A stretch of DNA of 64,000 bases from Curtobacterium sp. VKM Ac-2922 (lineage in GTDB: Bacteria; Actinomycetota; Actinomycetes; Actinomycetales; Microbacteriaceae), in contig NZ_JALGRO010000002.1 of assembly GCF_022815645.1 (NCBI RefSeq), positions 124,001 to 188,000 on the forward strand, given 5' to 3'. The translations under genes and the position numbers were made by a program. The notes under the pieces were generated by a model that saw only the letters and a program-made list of their open reading frames with translations, did not search any database and had not been told where the DNA came from. Each line of letters opens with the position of its first letter. Position 1 is the stretch's first letter. Below, piece by piece: positions 26,406 to 33,573 of this stretch.

Positions 26406-27881
26406 GTGAGCCCGGTGAGTGGTACAGACGGTCAGGCCGGGAGGCGCGTGGTCGGCATCGTGGACACCGACTCGTTCGCGAAGTGGGGCGCGCACCTGCT
26501 GTCGGCGGCTCCCCGGGACTGGTCGCTCGAGCTCCTCGTGGTGGACACCCCGCGTACGGCCAGCCCGGCACAGCTCCGCGCGGCGTTCCGCGGCCTGGAC
26601 GACCGCCTCGCACACCTGGCGGCGACTCCCCCGGCGCCGCTGACGGTCGATGCGATCGTGGACCGGCTGCGATGCGACCCCCCGGATGCCGTGCTCGTGT
26701 CGACGATCGGGCCCGTGGCCGAGCTGCTGATCGACGAGGTCCACCGCCAGGTCACGCCGCGCCCGGTGCTGCTGACGGGGCTGCCCGGCATCTCGTTCCC
26801 GGCGAAGTGGAAGGGCGTGTTCTCCCGCGCCCGGGCCGACCTGTTCGTGCTGCACAGCCACCGCGAGGTCCGCGCCTACGACGCCATGGCGACCGAGAAC
26901 GGCGTCGTGCCCTTCTTCGCACTCGCCACGCTGCCGTTCGCCGCGCGGCCCGGGCACTCGCTGACGGCGCAGCCCCCGGCCGACCACGATGCGACGCACA
27001 CACCGGACTCGGTCGTCTTCGCCGCACAGCCCAGCGTGCCGGAGTCCGAGGCCGATCGTGCCCGCGTCGTCGCCTGGCTCGCCGAGACCGCCCGCCGGCA
27101 CCCGTCGTGGCGCGTCGTGGTGAAGACCCGCGCCGTCGCCGGCGAGCACCAGACCCACCGCGAGACCTTCCCGTACGCCGATCTGCTGCCCGCCGACGCA
27201 CCGCCGAACCTGGTCGTCGAGACCGGCCCGATGGCGGTGCACCTGGACCGTGCCGTGGCCCTGGTGACGATCAGCTCGACGGCCGTCCTCGAGGCAGCGG
27301 CGCGCGGCATCCCGGCGCTGACCCTGACCGACTTCGGCGTGCACCGGTCCCTCATCAACGAGGTCTTCGTGGGCAGCGGCCTGGAGGGCGACGCGATCGA
27401 CCTGGTGGACGGCCGGTTCGGGGTGGTGCACCCCGACTGGATGACGGACAACTACTTCCACCCGGACTCCGACGACGACTGGGCGGACCGTGCCGAGGCC
27501 GCGATGGCCGCGCGCGACGCCGGCACCCTGGTCGACCGTCCGAGTGCCCGCCGGAGTCACGGCGGAGCGCTGCGCCGGGCGTGGGAGCGCAAGAACACCC
27601 TGGGCGCTGCCGACCGCACCGCGATCGGCCGGGTCGCACTGGCGATCGGCGCTCCGGTCCGCACGGCGAAGCGGCTGGCCCGGCGGGTGCGTCGGATGGT
27701 CGTGCCCCCGGAACCGACCGCGGTCGGCGCGCCCACCTCGCAGCGGACCGGTGTCCTACCGGGCGCGACGCCGACCGCGCAGGCCGAGCCGGGCCTCCAG
27801 GCCGTGGACCGAGAAGGCGCCTCAGTCGACGGCGCGCGCGACGGCCAGCAGCAGCTGGTCACGGGTCGGGACGCCGGGTGA
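26325..27881 (+). CDS. Putative glycosyltransferase of the nonulosonic acid cluster (DUF6716-like)
   Basis: Up to 518 residues, starting GTG within the neuB stop (GTGA). Residues 1-27 are three nine-residue repeats. The core is a two-Rossmann GT-B-like protein: VVGIVDTDSFAKWGAHLL, PVLLTGLPGISFPAKWKG, DLFVLHSHREVR, then WRVVVKTRAVAGEHQTH and the acceptor/nucleotide region ALVTISSTAVLEAAARGIPALTLTDFGV. I believe this is the DUF6716 putative glycosyltransferase often found next to neuA/neuB in actinobacteria. It may attach the CMP-activated sugar to a surface glycan. The last 60 bp overlap the convergent thioredoxin-like gene. Confidence 0.75.
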   Translation: MSDGPSHSRVSDGPSLSRVSDGPSHSRVSPVSGTDGQAGRRVVGIVDTDSFAKWGAHLLSAAPRDWSLELLVVDTPRTASPAQLRAAFRGLDDRLAHLAATPPAPLTVDAIVDRLRCDPPDAVLVSTIGPVAELLIDEVHRQVTPRPVLLTGLPGISFPAKWKGVFSRARADLFVLHSHREVRAYDAMATENGVVPFFALATLPFAARPGHSLTAQPPADHDATHTPDSVVFAAQPSVPESEADRARVVAWLAETARRHPSWRVVVKTRAVAGEHQTHRETFPYADLLPADAPPNLVVETGPMAVHLDRAVALVTISSTAVLEAAARGIPALTLTDFGVHRSLINEVFVGSGLEGDAIDLVDGRFGVVHPDWMTDNYFHPDSDDDWADRAEAAMAARDAGTLVDRPSARRSHGGALRRAWERKNTLGAADRTAIGRVALAIGAPVRTAKRLARRVRRMVVPPEPTAVGAPTSQRTGVLPGATPTAQAEPGLQAVDREGASVDGARDGQQQLVTGRDAG

Positions 27882-28085
27882 ACGGAAGACCTCGGCTCCG
27901 TCCGACCGCCGCACGATGATCGTGGGGGTCGAGCGGATGCCGAGGTCTTCTGCGTCGTCCGGGTGCGCGGCGACGTCACGTTCGGTCACGGCGAGCCCGG
28001 GGACCAGCTGTGCTGCGTCGGCGGCCACCCGGCGGGCGGCGGCGCACGGTGCGCAGAAGGCGGAGGTCCAGAGGTCGAGCTGCAT
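27822..28085 (-). CDS. Thioredoxin/glutaredoxin-like protein with CAPC motif
   Basis: 87 residues from the ATG at 28085 (MQLDLWTSAFCAPC), which aligns the first strand with the family; a second ATG lies four codons upstream. The redox motif CAPC near residue 11 and the cis-Pro STPTIIV near residue 55 define a short thioredoxin fold. It probably reduces disulfides in the cytoplasm or works as a mycoredoxin-like partner. The convergent 60-bp overlap with the glycosyltransferase gene is unusual but both frames look genuine. Confidence 0.85.
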   Translation of the reverse strand: MQLDLWTSAFCAPCAAARRVAADAAQLVPGLAVTERDVAAHPDDAEDLGIRSTPTIIVRRSDGAEVFRSPGVPTRDQLLLAVARAVD

Positions 28086-28114
28086 GTGACGGTGCAACGC
28101 GCCGGCGTGCGGGA

Positions 28115-28405
28115 CTACTCCCGGTCGAAGCCGCCGCTGCGGTCGCCGCGCTCCTGCAGGTCGTCGAGCGGGTCGGACTCGTTCGGGACGAAGGTGTAGT
28201 CCACCGAGGTCTGGTCGAGCACCTGGCGGGTGTGGGTGGCCTTGTAGGTGAAGGCCGTCTGCAGGCCCTCGACGTCCGCGAACACCGTCACCTCGTCCTC
28301 GACCGCGTCGCCGGTGGCGGTGCGGGTGTCCGTCTGACCGTCGAACGGGCCCTCGTGGTAGATGGCGGTGTACTCGTCGCCCTCGTGGATGGTGATGTCG
28401 CTCAT
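28115..28405 (-). CDS. Small unknown protein, 96 aa
   Basis: Starts MSDITIHEGDEYTAIYHEGPFDGQTDTR, followed by alternating beta-strand-like segments (DEVTVFADVEGLQTAFTYKAT, VDYTFVPNESDPLDDL) and an acidic/basic tail. It reads as a small all-beta soluble protein, with no signal peptide and no cysteine. A TAGACA box lies 7 nt upstream of the ATG. I do not recognise a family. It lies 29 bp upstream of the thioredoxin-like gene and may be cotranscribed with it. Confidence 0.65.
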   Translation of the reverse strand: MSDITIHEGDEYTAIYHEGPFDGQTDTRTATGDAVEDEVTVFADVEGLQTAFTYKATHTRQVLDQTSVDYTFVPNESDPLDDLQERGDRSGGFDRE

Positions 28406-28453
28406 GCCGTCCTGTCTACCAGGAGCCCCTGTCCGAGCGTTCCCGGAGCCCTC

Positions 28454-28490
28454 TTGCCGGTTTCATAGCCCTGCTATATAGTTCAGCTAT
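28454..28490 (+). promoter_or_regulatory. marR promoter overlapped by two tandem palindromes
   Basis: TTGCCG (28454-28459), a 17-bp spacer and TATAGT (28477-28482) form a promoter whose -10 box is 6 nt before the ATG. It is covered by ATAGC-CCT-GCTAT (28465-28477) and ATAG-TTCAG-CTAT (28478-28490), a likely autorepression operator for the MarR protein. Confidence 0.75.
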
Positions 28491-28923
28491 GGAACCATCG
28501 CGCGAGCAGACGATCGAGACGCTCCTCGTCTCCGTCAACCGCCTGATCCGCATTGCCGTCCAGGCCACCGGGAACACCACGTCCCAGGCCGTCTGGCGGA
28601 CGCTCGGCATCCTCGAGACCGACCAGCCGCTCCGGCTCGGCGAACTCGCACGGGCGTCGCGCGTGTCCCAACCCACCATGACCCGGCTCGTCGGCAGCAT
28701 GCTCGCCGACGGCCTGATCGCCCGGTCCGTCGACCCCGACGACTCCCGCGGGCAGCTCATCGAGATCACCCCGGCCGGCGCCGAACGCCTGACCGCGTGG
28801 CGCGCGACCCTGACCCGCACCGTCGGGCCGCTGTTCGCCGACCTCGACGACGACCAGTGGGACGTCCTGCACGAAGCATCGGCCCTCGTCGCATCGAGGA
28901 CCAGAACGGAGATCACCGCGTGA
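28489..28923 (+). CDS. MarR-family transcriptional regulator
   Basis: 144 residues. The winged-helix region spans about 35-105: LRLGELARASRVSQPTMTRLVGSMLADGLIAR is helix-turn-helix, and the wing contains DPDDSRGQLIEITPAG. Such proteins bind palindromes and are released by small phenolic or drug ligands. It is transcribed with the MFS exporter (stop overlaps the GTG) from a promoter covered by tandem palindromes, so it probably represses both genes. Confidence 0.92.
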   Translation: MEPSREQTIETLLVSVNRLIRIAVQATGNTTSQAVWRTLGILETDQPLRLGELARASRVSQPTMTRLVGSMLADGLIARSVDPDDSRGQLIEITPAGAERLTAWRATLTRTVGPLFADLDDDQWDVLHEASALVASRTRTEITA

Positions 28924-30206
28924 ACGCGCACGCCCCGGCGGCCTCGGCCGCACACGCCCCTGCACCCGGTGCCCACGGCGCCCCCGCACAGAAGGGCAGC
29001 ATCCTCAAGCAGTCCCGGGCGGTCTGGGCGATCGCCTTCGCCTGCGTCGTCGCCTTCATGGGCATCGGCCTGGTCGACCCGATCCTGCCGGCCATCGCCG
29101 CGTCGCTCAAGGCCACCCCGGCGCAGACGGAGCTGCTGTTCACGAGCTACCTCGCCGTGACCGGCGTCGCCATGTTCTTCACCAGCTGGGTCTCGAGCCG
29201 CATCGGTGCCAAGCGCACCCTGATGATCGGGCTCGCCCTGATCGTGGTGTTCGCCGTGCTCGCCGCCGTGTCGAACGACGTCTGGACGATCATCGGCTTC
29301 CGCGCCGGGTGGGGCCTCGGCAACGCGCTGTTCATCTCCACCGCACTGGCCACGATCGTCGGAGCCGCCTCGGGTGGCACGGCGTCCGCGATCATCCTGT
29401 ACGAGGCCGCACTCGGCCTGGGCATCGCGATCGGGCCCCTGGTCGGCGGCCTGCTCGGCTCCGTCAGCTGGCGGGGACCGTTCTTCGGCGTGACGACCCT
29501 GATGGCGATCGCGTTCATCGCCGTGGCCGTGATGCTCAAGTCGTCGGGGCTCGAGAAGCCCGTGCCCACCAAGCTGTCGGCACCCTTCCGCGCCCTGGGC
29601 CACCCGGCGCTCGCAGCCCTGGCCGCGACCGCACTGTTCTACAACATCGGCTTCTTCGTCCTGCTGGCGTACACGCCGTTCCCGCTCGGGTTCGGCGCGC
29701 TCGGCATCGGGTTCACGTTCTTCGGGTGGGGTGTCGGCCTGGCGATCACGTCCGTCTGGGTCGCGCCGATGCTCACCGCCCGGCTGCGTCGCACCACCGT
29801 CCTGCGGATCGCCCTGCCCCTGCTGGCGCTCGACCTGTTCGCCGCGGCCGTCGTGGTGCGCTCCCAGGTGGGGCTCGTCATCTGCGTGATCATCGGCGGG
29901 CTGGTGCTCGGTGTCCTGAACACGGTGCTGACCGAGTGCGTCATGGAGGCCACGGACCTCCCCCGATCGGTCGCATCGAGCGCGTACTCGGCCGTCCGGT
30001 TCATCGGCGGCGCCATCGCCCCGCCCGTCGCGACGCTGCTCGCCGACGCGTACTCGCCGAGTGCCGCCTACGTCTTCGCGGGAGCGTCGGTCACGGTCGC
30101 GTTCGTCGTGACACTGGTCACCGCGCGCGTGCTGCGGCGGGTCGACGACGGGGCAGAGCCCGAGCGCATCGAAGCCGAGGCGATCGGCGCCGGCGAGATG
30201 CTCTGA
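28920..30206 (+). CDS. MFS drug efflux transporter
   Basis: 428 residues from a GTG overlapping the marR stop. A 35-residue Ala/His-rich cytoplasmic start is followed by 12 transmembrane helices. The major-facilitator motif A appears as WVSSRIGAKRTLMIG after helix 2, and the DHA1 motif C-like segment as ALGLGIAIGPLVGGLLG in helix 5. It should export a drug or metabolite by proton antiport, induced when the upstream MarR releases DNA. The substrate is unknown. Confidence 0.9.
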   Translation: MNAHAPAASAAHAPAPGAHGAPAQKGSILKQSRAVWAIAFACVVAFMGIGLVDPILPAIAASLKATPAQTELLFTSYLAVTGVAMFFTSWVSSRIGAKRTLMIGLALIVVFAVLAAVSNDVWTIIGFRAGWGLGNALFISTALATIVGAASGGTASAIILYEAALGLGIAIGPLVGGLLGSVSWRGPFFGVTTLMAIAFIAVAVMLKSSGLEKPVPTKLSAPFRALGHPALAALAATALFYNIGFFVLLAYTPFPLGFGALGIGFTFFGWGVGLAITSVWVAPMLTARLRRTTVLRIALPLLALDLFAAAVVVRSQVGLVICVIIGGLVLGVLNTVLTECVMEATDLPRSVASSAYSAVRFIGGAIAPPVATLLADAYSPSAAYVFAGASVTVAFVVTLVTARVLRRVDDGAEPERIEAEAIGAGEML

Positions 30207-30270
30207 CGCGCGGGGCGCGCTTGGACGCTGGGCGTGGGAGGGCGCCTCGTGCTTGTGGGCGCGCTTCACC

Positions 30271-30332
30271 GCGAACGGGCGAAATGCCAGGGTCTGCACT
30301 CCGCAGGACCCCGGCATCTCGCCCGTTCGTGC
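30271..30332. repeat. Palindromic element, copy 3
   Basis: Ends GCGAACGGGCGAAATGCC and ggCATCTCGCCCGTTCGTGC; the left AACGGG and right CCGTT changes are compensatory, keeping the stem paired. Confidence 0.75.
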
Positions 30333-30378
30333 GTGGGGTGGGGACCCGCGGCCGGATGGAACGGCCCGCCGGGGGCTC

Positions 30379-30460
30379 GCGCGGTCGCGCGGAAGGTCCC
30401 GCTGGCGGCCCGCACGGTCGCGCGGTCGCGCGGACGGTCCCTCCGGCGGCCCGCGCGAAC
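30379..30460. repeat. 41-bp tandem duplication
   Basis: Two copies (30379-30419 and 30420-30460), each beginning GCGCGGTCGCGCGG, run directly into palindromic element copy 4. Confidence 0.65.
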
Positions 30461-30514
30461 GGGCGGAACACCCTGGTCCGCCCGCGAGAGCACCACGACG
30501 TTCCGCCCGCTCGC
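30455..30514. repeat. Palindromic element, copy 4
   Basis: Ends GCGAACGGGCGGAACACC and GTTCCGCCCGCTCGC; centre differs from the other copies. Confidence 0.75.
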
Positions 30515-30549
30515 GGCGGTGGGCATGGGCCCGGCGGACAGCACGACCA

Positions 30550-30608
30550 GCGAGCGGGCGGAAGCGCGGGGTCGCGAACGAGAGCGCCACGGCATTTCGC
30601 CCGCTCGG
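30550..30608. repeat. Palindromic element, copy 5
   Basis: Ends GCGAGCGGGCGGAAGCGC and GGCATTTCGCCCGCTCGGC; only 35 bp after copy 4. Confidence 0.75.
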
Positions 30609-30657
30609 CGCACGGGGGCGGGACGGGGCGGGGGGCGGGACGGGACGCGGGGTGGGA

Positions 30658-30720
30658 CGCGACCGTCTGGAGGCCCGGTGCCGGTCCGGCGGGCCGGCAC
30701 CGGGCCTCCAGACGGTCGCG
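30658..30720. terminator. Very long perfect hairpin upstream of orn
   Basis: A perfect 27-bp inverted repeat (30658-30684 with 30694-30720) and 9-nt loop. It probably acts as a bidirectional terminator; its core GGAGGCCCGGTGCC recurs in the shorter hairpin at 56676. Confidence 0.7.
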
Positions 30721-30757
30721 TCATCCCCAGCCGTCCGGCGGCGTCTGTGGCCGGGAA

Positions 30758-30763
30758 TAGGAT
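30758..30763 (+). promoter_or_regulatory. -10 box TAGGAT for orn, leaderless start
   Basis: TAGGAT precedes the ATG at 30771 by 7 nt. Confidence 0.55.
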
Positions 30764-30770
30764 CGTGGGC

Positions 30771-31418
30771 ATGGCAACCGCGAATGACCGCCTCGTCTGG
30801 ATCGACTGCGAGATGACGGGCCTCGACGTCGAGGTCGACGAACTCGTCGAGGTGGCCGTGGTCATCACCGACTTCGACCTGAACCCCGTGCACCCCGGCT
30901 TCGACATCGTGATCAAGCCCGACCAGTCGGCGCTCGACAACATGAACGAGTTCGTGACGAACATGCACGCGACGTCGGGCTTGGCCGAGGAGATCCCGAA
31001 CGGGGTGTCCCTGGCGGACGCCGAGTACCAGGTGCTCGAGTACATCCTCGCCCACGTCCCCGCCGAGGGGTCCGCTCCCCTCGCCGGCAACACCATCGGC
31101 ACGGACCGGGCGTTCCTGGCGAAGTACATGCCCCGCGTCGACGGGCACCTGCACTACCGCAGCGTCGACGTGTCGAGCATCAAGGAGCTCTGCCGGCGCT
31201 GGTTCCCGCGCGTGTACTTCAACGCCCCGGAGAAGCACGGCGGGCACCGGGCACTGGCGGACATCCTCGAGTCCATCCGCGAGCTCGAGTACTACCGCCG
31301 TGCAGGGTTCGTCGCCGAGCCCGGCCCCACGACCGAGGACGTGCGCGCGGTCTCCGCCCAGGTGGTCGAGGCCTGGGCACCCCGCCTGGCGCAGCCCGAA
31401 CAGCAGCCCGCCGAGTAG
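30771..31418 (+). CDS. orn: Oligoribonuclease
   Basis: 215 residues. DEDDh exonuclease motifs: IDCEMTGLD (Exo I), GNTIGTDRAFL (Exo II) and EKHGGHRALADILESI (Exo III). It degrades RNA di- and oligonucleotides, including pGpG from c-di-GMP turnover, to mononucleotides. The start follows a -10 box by 7 nt. A C-terminal extension of about 20 residues (LAQPEQQPAE) is seen in many actinobacteria. Followed by tRNA-His on the same strand. Confidence 0.95.
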   Translation: MATANDRLVWIDCEMTGLDVEVDELVEVAVVITDFDLNPVHPGFDIVIKPDQSALDNMNEFVTNMHATSGLAEEIPNGVSLADAEYQVLEYILAHVPAEGSAPLAGNTIGTDRAFLAKYMPRVDGHLHYRSVDVSSIKELCRRWFPRVYFNAPEKHGGHRALADILESIRELEYYRRAGFVAEPGPTTEDVRAVSAQVVEAWAPRLAQPEQQPAE

Positions 31419-31444
31419 TGTCCCGCGGGGTCTCCCGCGTGTAC

Positions 31445-31450
31445 TACTAT
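31445..31450 (+). promoter_or_regulatory. -10 box TACTAT for tRNA-His
   Basis: TACTAT lies 35 bp upstream of the tRNA 5' end in an AT-richer patch; a suitable -35 box is not obvious. Confidence 0.45.
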
Positions 31451-31484
31451 TGAGTGGTTGCTTCCGGCTCGCCGGAGTGCACAT

Positions 31485-31561
31485 GGTGGGTATAGCTCAG
31501 CTGGTAGAGCGCCTGGTTGTGGTCTAGGAGGTCGCGGGTTCGAGCCCCGTTACTCACCCCA
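31485..31561 (+). tRNA. tRNA-His (anticodon GTG)
   Basis: Cloverleaf: extra G-1 at 31485, acceptor GTGGGTA paired with TACTCAC, D-arm GCTC/GAGC, anticodon stem CCTGG/CTAGG around loop TTGTGGT (GTG), T-arm with TTCGAGC, discriminator C. CCA is encoded (31559-31561). Confidence 0.96.
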
Positions 31562-31565
31562 GTCG

Positions 31566-31605
31566 AAGGAGAGTCCCGTTGCCTCGCGCAACGGCACTCT
31601 CCTTC
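31566..31605 (+). terminator. Hairpin terminator after tRNA-His
   Basis: GAAGGAGAGT pairs with ACTCTCCTTC and CGTTGC with GCAACG across a short loop, directly after the tRNA and followed by TGTCGTT. Confidence 0.75.
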
Positions 31606-31688
31606 TGTCGTTCCCACGTCGTCGTCCGTCCGCGCCCTGCGACGCCGCGCGGATCCACCCAGACGGATGTGCCACGATCGGTGCCGTG

Positions 31689-32033
31689 ATGGAGATGTCC
31701 GCCGAGGCGTTCGAGGACCTCGTGACCGACGAGCTCGACCTGCTCCCGGACGAGATGGTCGACGGGCTCGACAACGTCGTCTTCGTGGTCGAAGACGAAC
31801 CCGAGGACGGCTCCGACCTGTTCGGGATCTACGACGGGATCGCGGCGACGGAACGCGGGCAGTACGGCTTCGGAGAACTGCCCGACCGCATCGTGGTGTT
31901 CCGCAAGCAGCACCTGGCCGAGTGCGAGACGGTCGACGAACTCCGCGACGAGGTGCACACGACCCTCGTGCACGAGATCGGGCACTTCTACGGCATCGAC
32001 GACGAGCGCCTGCACGAACTCGGCTGGGCGTAG
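31689..32033 (+). CDS. Zincin-like metallopeptidase-family protein
   Basis: 114 residues. The HExxH motif appears at the C-terminal end as LVHEIGHFYGIDDERLHELGWA, where the pattern HEIGHxxGxxD/E is characteristic of the short 'metallopeptidase family (Zincin_1/DUF1025-type)'. FEDLVTDELDLLPDEM and PDRIVVFRKQHL are also family-like. The peptidase activity of this family is unproven. A GTG directly precedes the chosen ATG and could be the start instead. Confidence 0.87.
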   Translation: MEMSAEAFEDLVTDELDLLPDEMVDGLDNVVFVVEDEPEDGSDLFGIYDGIAATERGQYGFGELPDRIVVFRKQHLAECETVDELRDEVHTTLVHEIGHFYGIDDERLHELGWA

Positions 32034-32114
32034 GACCCGCGCGCTCAGCGCGGACCGCGGGCAGCGCTCGCGTGGGCCGGCCGGGCCCGCGCCTGGAGCC
32101 CGGCCTGCGAGTGA

Positions 32115-32666
32115 TCAGGACCGGAGCACCACGTCGGCCAGCGACGCCGGAGCCTCGGCAGCGATGAACGCATCCTCCTGTCGGGCCCACCTGTCCCACT
32201 CCGTGGCGAACACGTCGCCGTCGCGGTCGATCGCCCGACGTTTCCGGACCGCATCGTCGGCGGCGAGCCACACCCGTACGGACGCCATCGGCGCCGAGGC
32301 GCGCGACAGGGCCCCGCAACCCTCGACCACGATCGGCGCGGCGGGGTCAAGCCGTACCCAGTCGCTCGGCGCCGACGCCGTCCAGTCCCACCGCCGGTAC
32401 CCGGACGGGGCTCCGAGGACGTCGGTCACGACCGCATCGGCGGCGGCGCGTAGTCCGTCCCACCCCGGGTAGACATCGTCCAGGTGGACGAGCTGCGCAC
32501 CGATCTCCCCCGCCAGGGCGGTACCCAGGGTGGTCTTCCCGGTGCCGGAGCGTCCGTCGACCAGCACGACGGGCCGGCGCCCGTCGACCGTCGCAGCGGT
32601 CCACGCGCGGGTGGCGAGCATCGAGACCGACGCGAGCCGGGCCTCCAGTCCGTCCGTCTCAGGCAC
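32115..32666 (-). CDS. Uridine kinase-like P-loop protein
   Basis: 183 residues from a GTG at 32666 that overlaps the EcfT stop by 8 bp. Walker A is VDGRSGTGKTTLGTALAG near residue 35; LVHLDDVYPGWDGL is the substrate-loop Asp motif of uridine-kinase-like proteins, and IVVEGCGALSRAS follows. It is probably a nucleoside or small-molecule kinase. Because it is the last gene of the ECF thiamine-type operon, it could act on a thiamine precursor, but this is inference. Confidence 0.8.
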   Translation of the reverse strand: MPETDGLEARLASVSMLATRAWTAATVDGRRPVVLVDGRSGTGKTTLGTALAGEIGAQLVHLDDVYPGWDGLRAAADAVVTDVLGAPSGYRRWDWTASAPSDWVRLDPAAPIVVEGCGALSRASAPMASVRVWLAADDAVRKRRAIDRDGDVFATEWDRWARQEDAFIAAEAPASLADVVLRS

Positions 32667-33573
32667 GCCATGTCCCCGCGGCCACCGACACCACGATGGC
32701 GACCAGGCCGATCCCGACCAGCAGTGCGACCGTGGCCCACTCGCGTCCCGCGAACCGCGCCGGCCGAGCCCAGGTGCGCCGCCCGGGCGCACCGAACCCT
32801 CGCGACTCCATCGCCACCGCGAGGGTCGTCGCACGCCGCAGCGCCACCACCAGGAGCGCGAAGGCCATCGATGCTCCACGTCGGAGCCGCCCACCGTCCC
32901 CCAGCCCTCGCGCCCGTCGAGCCATGCCGATCTGACGCCAGTCCTCGCCGAGCAGCGTCATCATCCGGATCGCCGCGAGCGCGCCCAGCACGAAGCGCGC
33001 AGGAAGCCGGAGGACCTGTGCCAGCCCGTCCGCCAGGTCCGTCGGGTCCACGCGGACGAACAGCGCCACGCCCGGCAGGCCGACGGCGAGCACGCGCAGC
33101 ATCGTCGCGAGCGCCAGTTCGAGCGACCCGTCGGTGACGTGCGCGAAGCCGAGATCGAACCACTCGCGGCCCGACGCCTGCCCGTACAGCGCGATGCTCA
33201 GGCCCGTCAGCGGGACCGCGAGCAGCACCGGCGAGGTCCGCAGCAGCAGTGTCCGGACCGGGATCCGGAGGAGCGGTGCGAGTGCGAGTTCGATCGCCAG
33301 CGCGACCGCCGCGGACACGAGGTCCAGGCTCAGCACCAGGCAGACACCGAGTCCGAGCACACCGAGCAGGGTCGCCACGGGCTGGACGGCGGGGCGGGCT
33401 GTGCGGTCCGAGCGGATCGTCCGATCGGGCGGATTCGTCGGGTCGCTGGGCGGGGTCGTCCGATCGGTGGGCGGGGTCGTCCGATCGGGTCGGGGTGTCT
33501 GATCCGACCGAGTCGACCGATCAGGAGGCCCGGCCCGGCCGGGCCGGTCGTCGCGCGTTGCCGGAGCGGTCAC
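32659..33573 (-). CDS. ECF transporter T component (EcfT/YkoC)
   Basis: 304 residues. The N-terminal 65 residues are a low-complexity string of repeated DRTTPP and Asp/Arg/Pro units. Five or six transmembrane helices follow, with the coupling motifs AxRARG seen as ARRARGLGDG and AMESRGFG, which contact the two ATPase domains. It transmits ATPase motion to the substrate-binding S protein. It overlaps the ATPase gene by 4 bp and follows it in the riboswitch-controlled operon. Confidence 0.88.
   Translation of the reverse strand: MTAPATRDDRPGRAGPPDRSTRSDQTPRPDRTTPPTDRTTPPSDPTNPPDRTIRSDRTARPAVQPVATLLGVLGLGVCLVLSLDLVSAAVALAIELALAPLLRIPVRTLLLRTSPVLLAVPLTGLSIALYGQASGREWFDLGFAHVTDGSLELALATMLRVLAVGLPGVALFVRVDPTDLADGLAQVLRLPARFVLGALAAIRMMTLLGEDWRQIGMARRARGLGDGGRLRRGASMAFALLVVALRRATTLAVAMESRGFGAPGRRTWARPARFAGREWATVALLVGIGLVAIVVSVAAGTWRA

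Larger units (their letters stand above)
30207..30770. other. Non-coding stretch with palindromic elements and a long hairpin
   Basis: The 564 bp between the MFS gene and orn hold three palindromic elements, a 41-bp tandem duplication, G-rich simple sequence (about 30608-30655), a 27-bp-stem hairpin and the orn promoter. I see no credible gene here. Confidence 0.7.

Noticed and set aside
28416..31484. A 1022-codon minus-strand frame across marR, the MFS gene and orn
   Set aside because: It lies antisense to three clear genes, is Arg/Asp/Gln-rich low-complexity throughout and has no plausible start signal.
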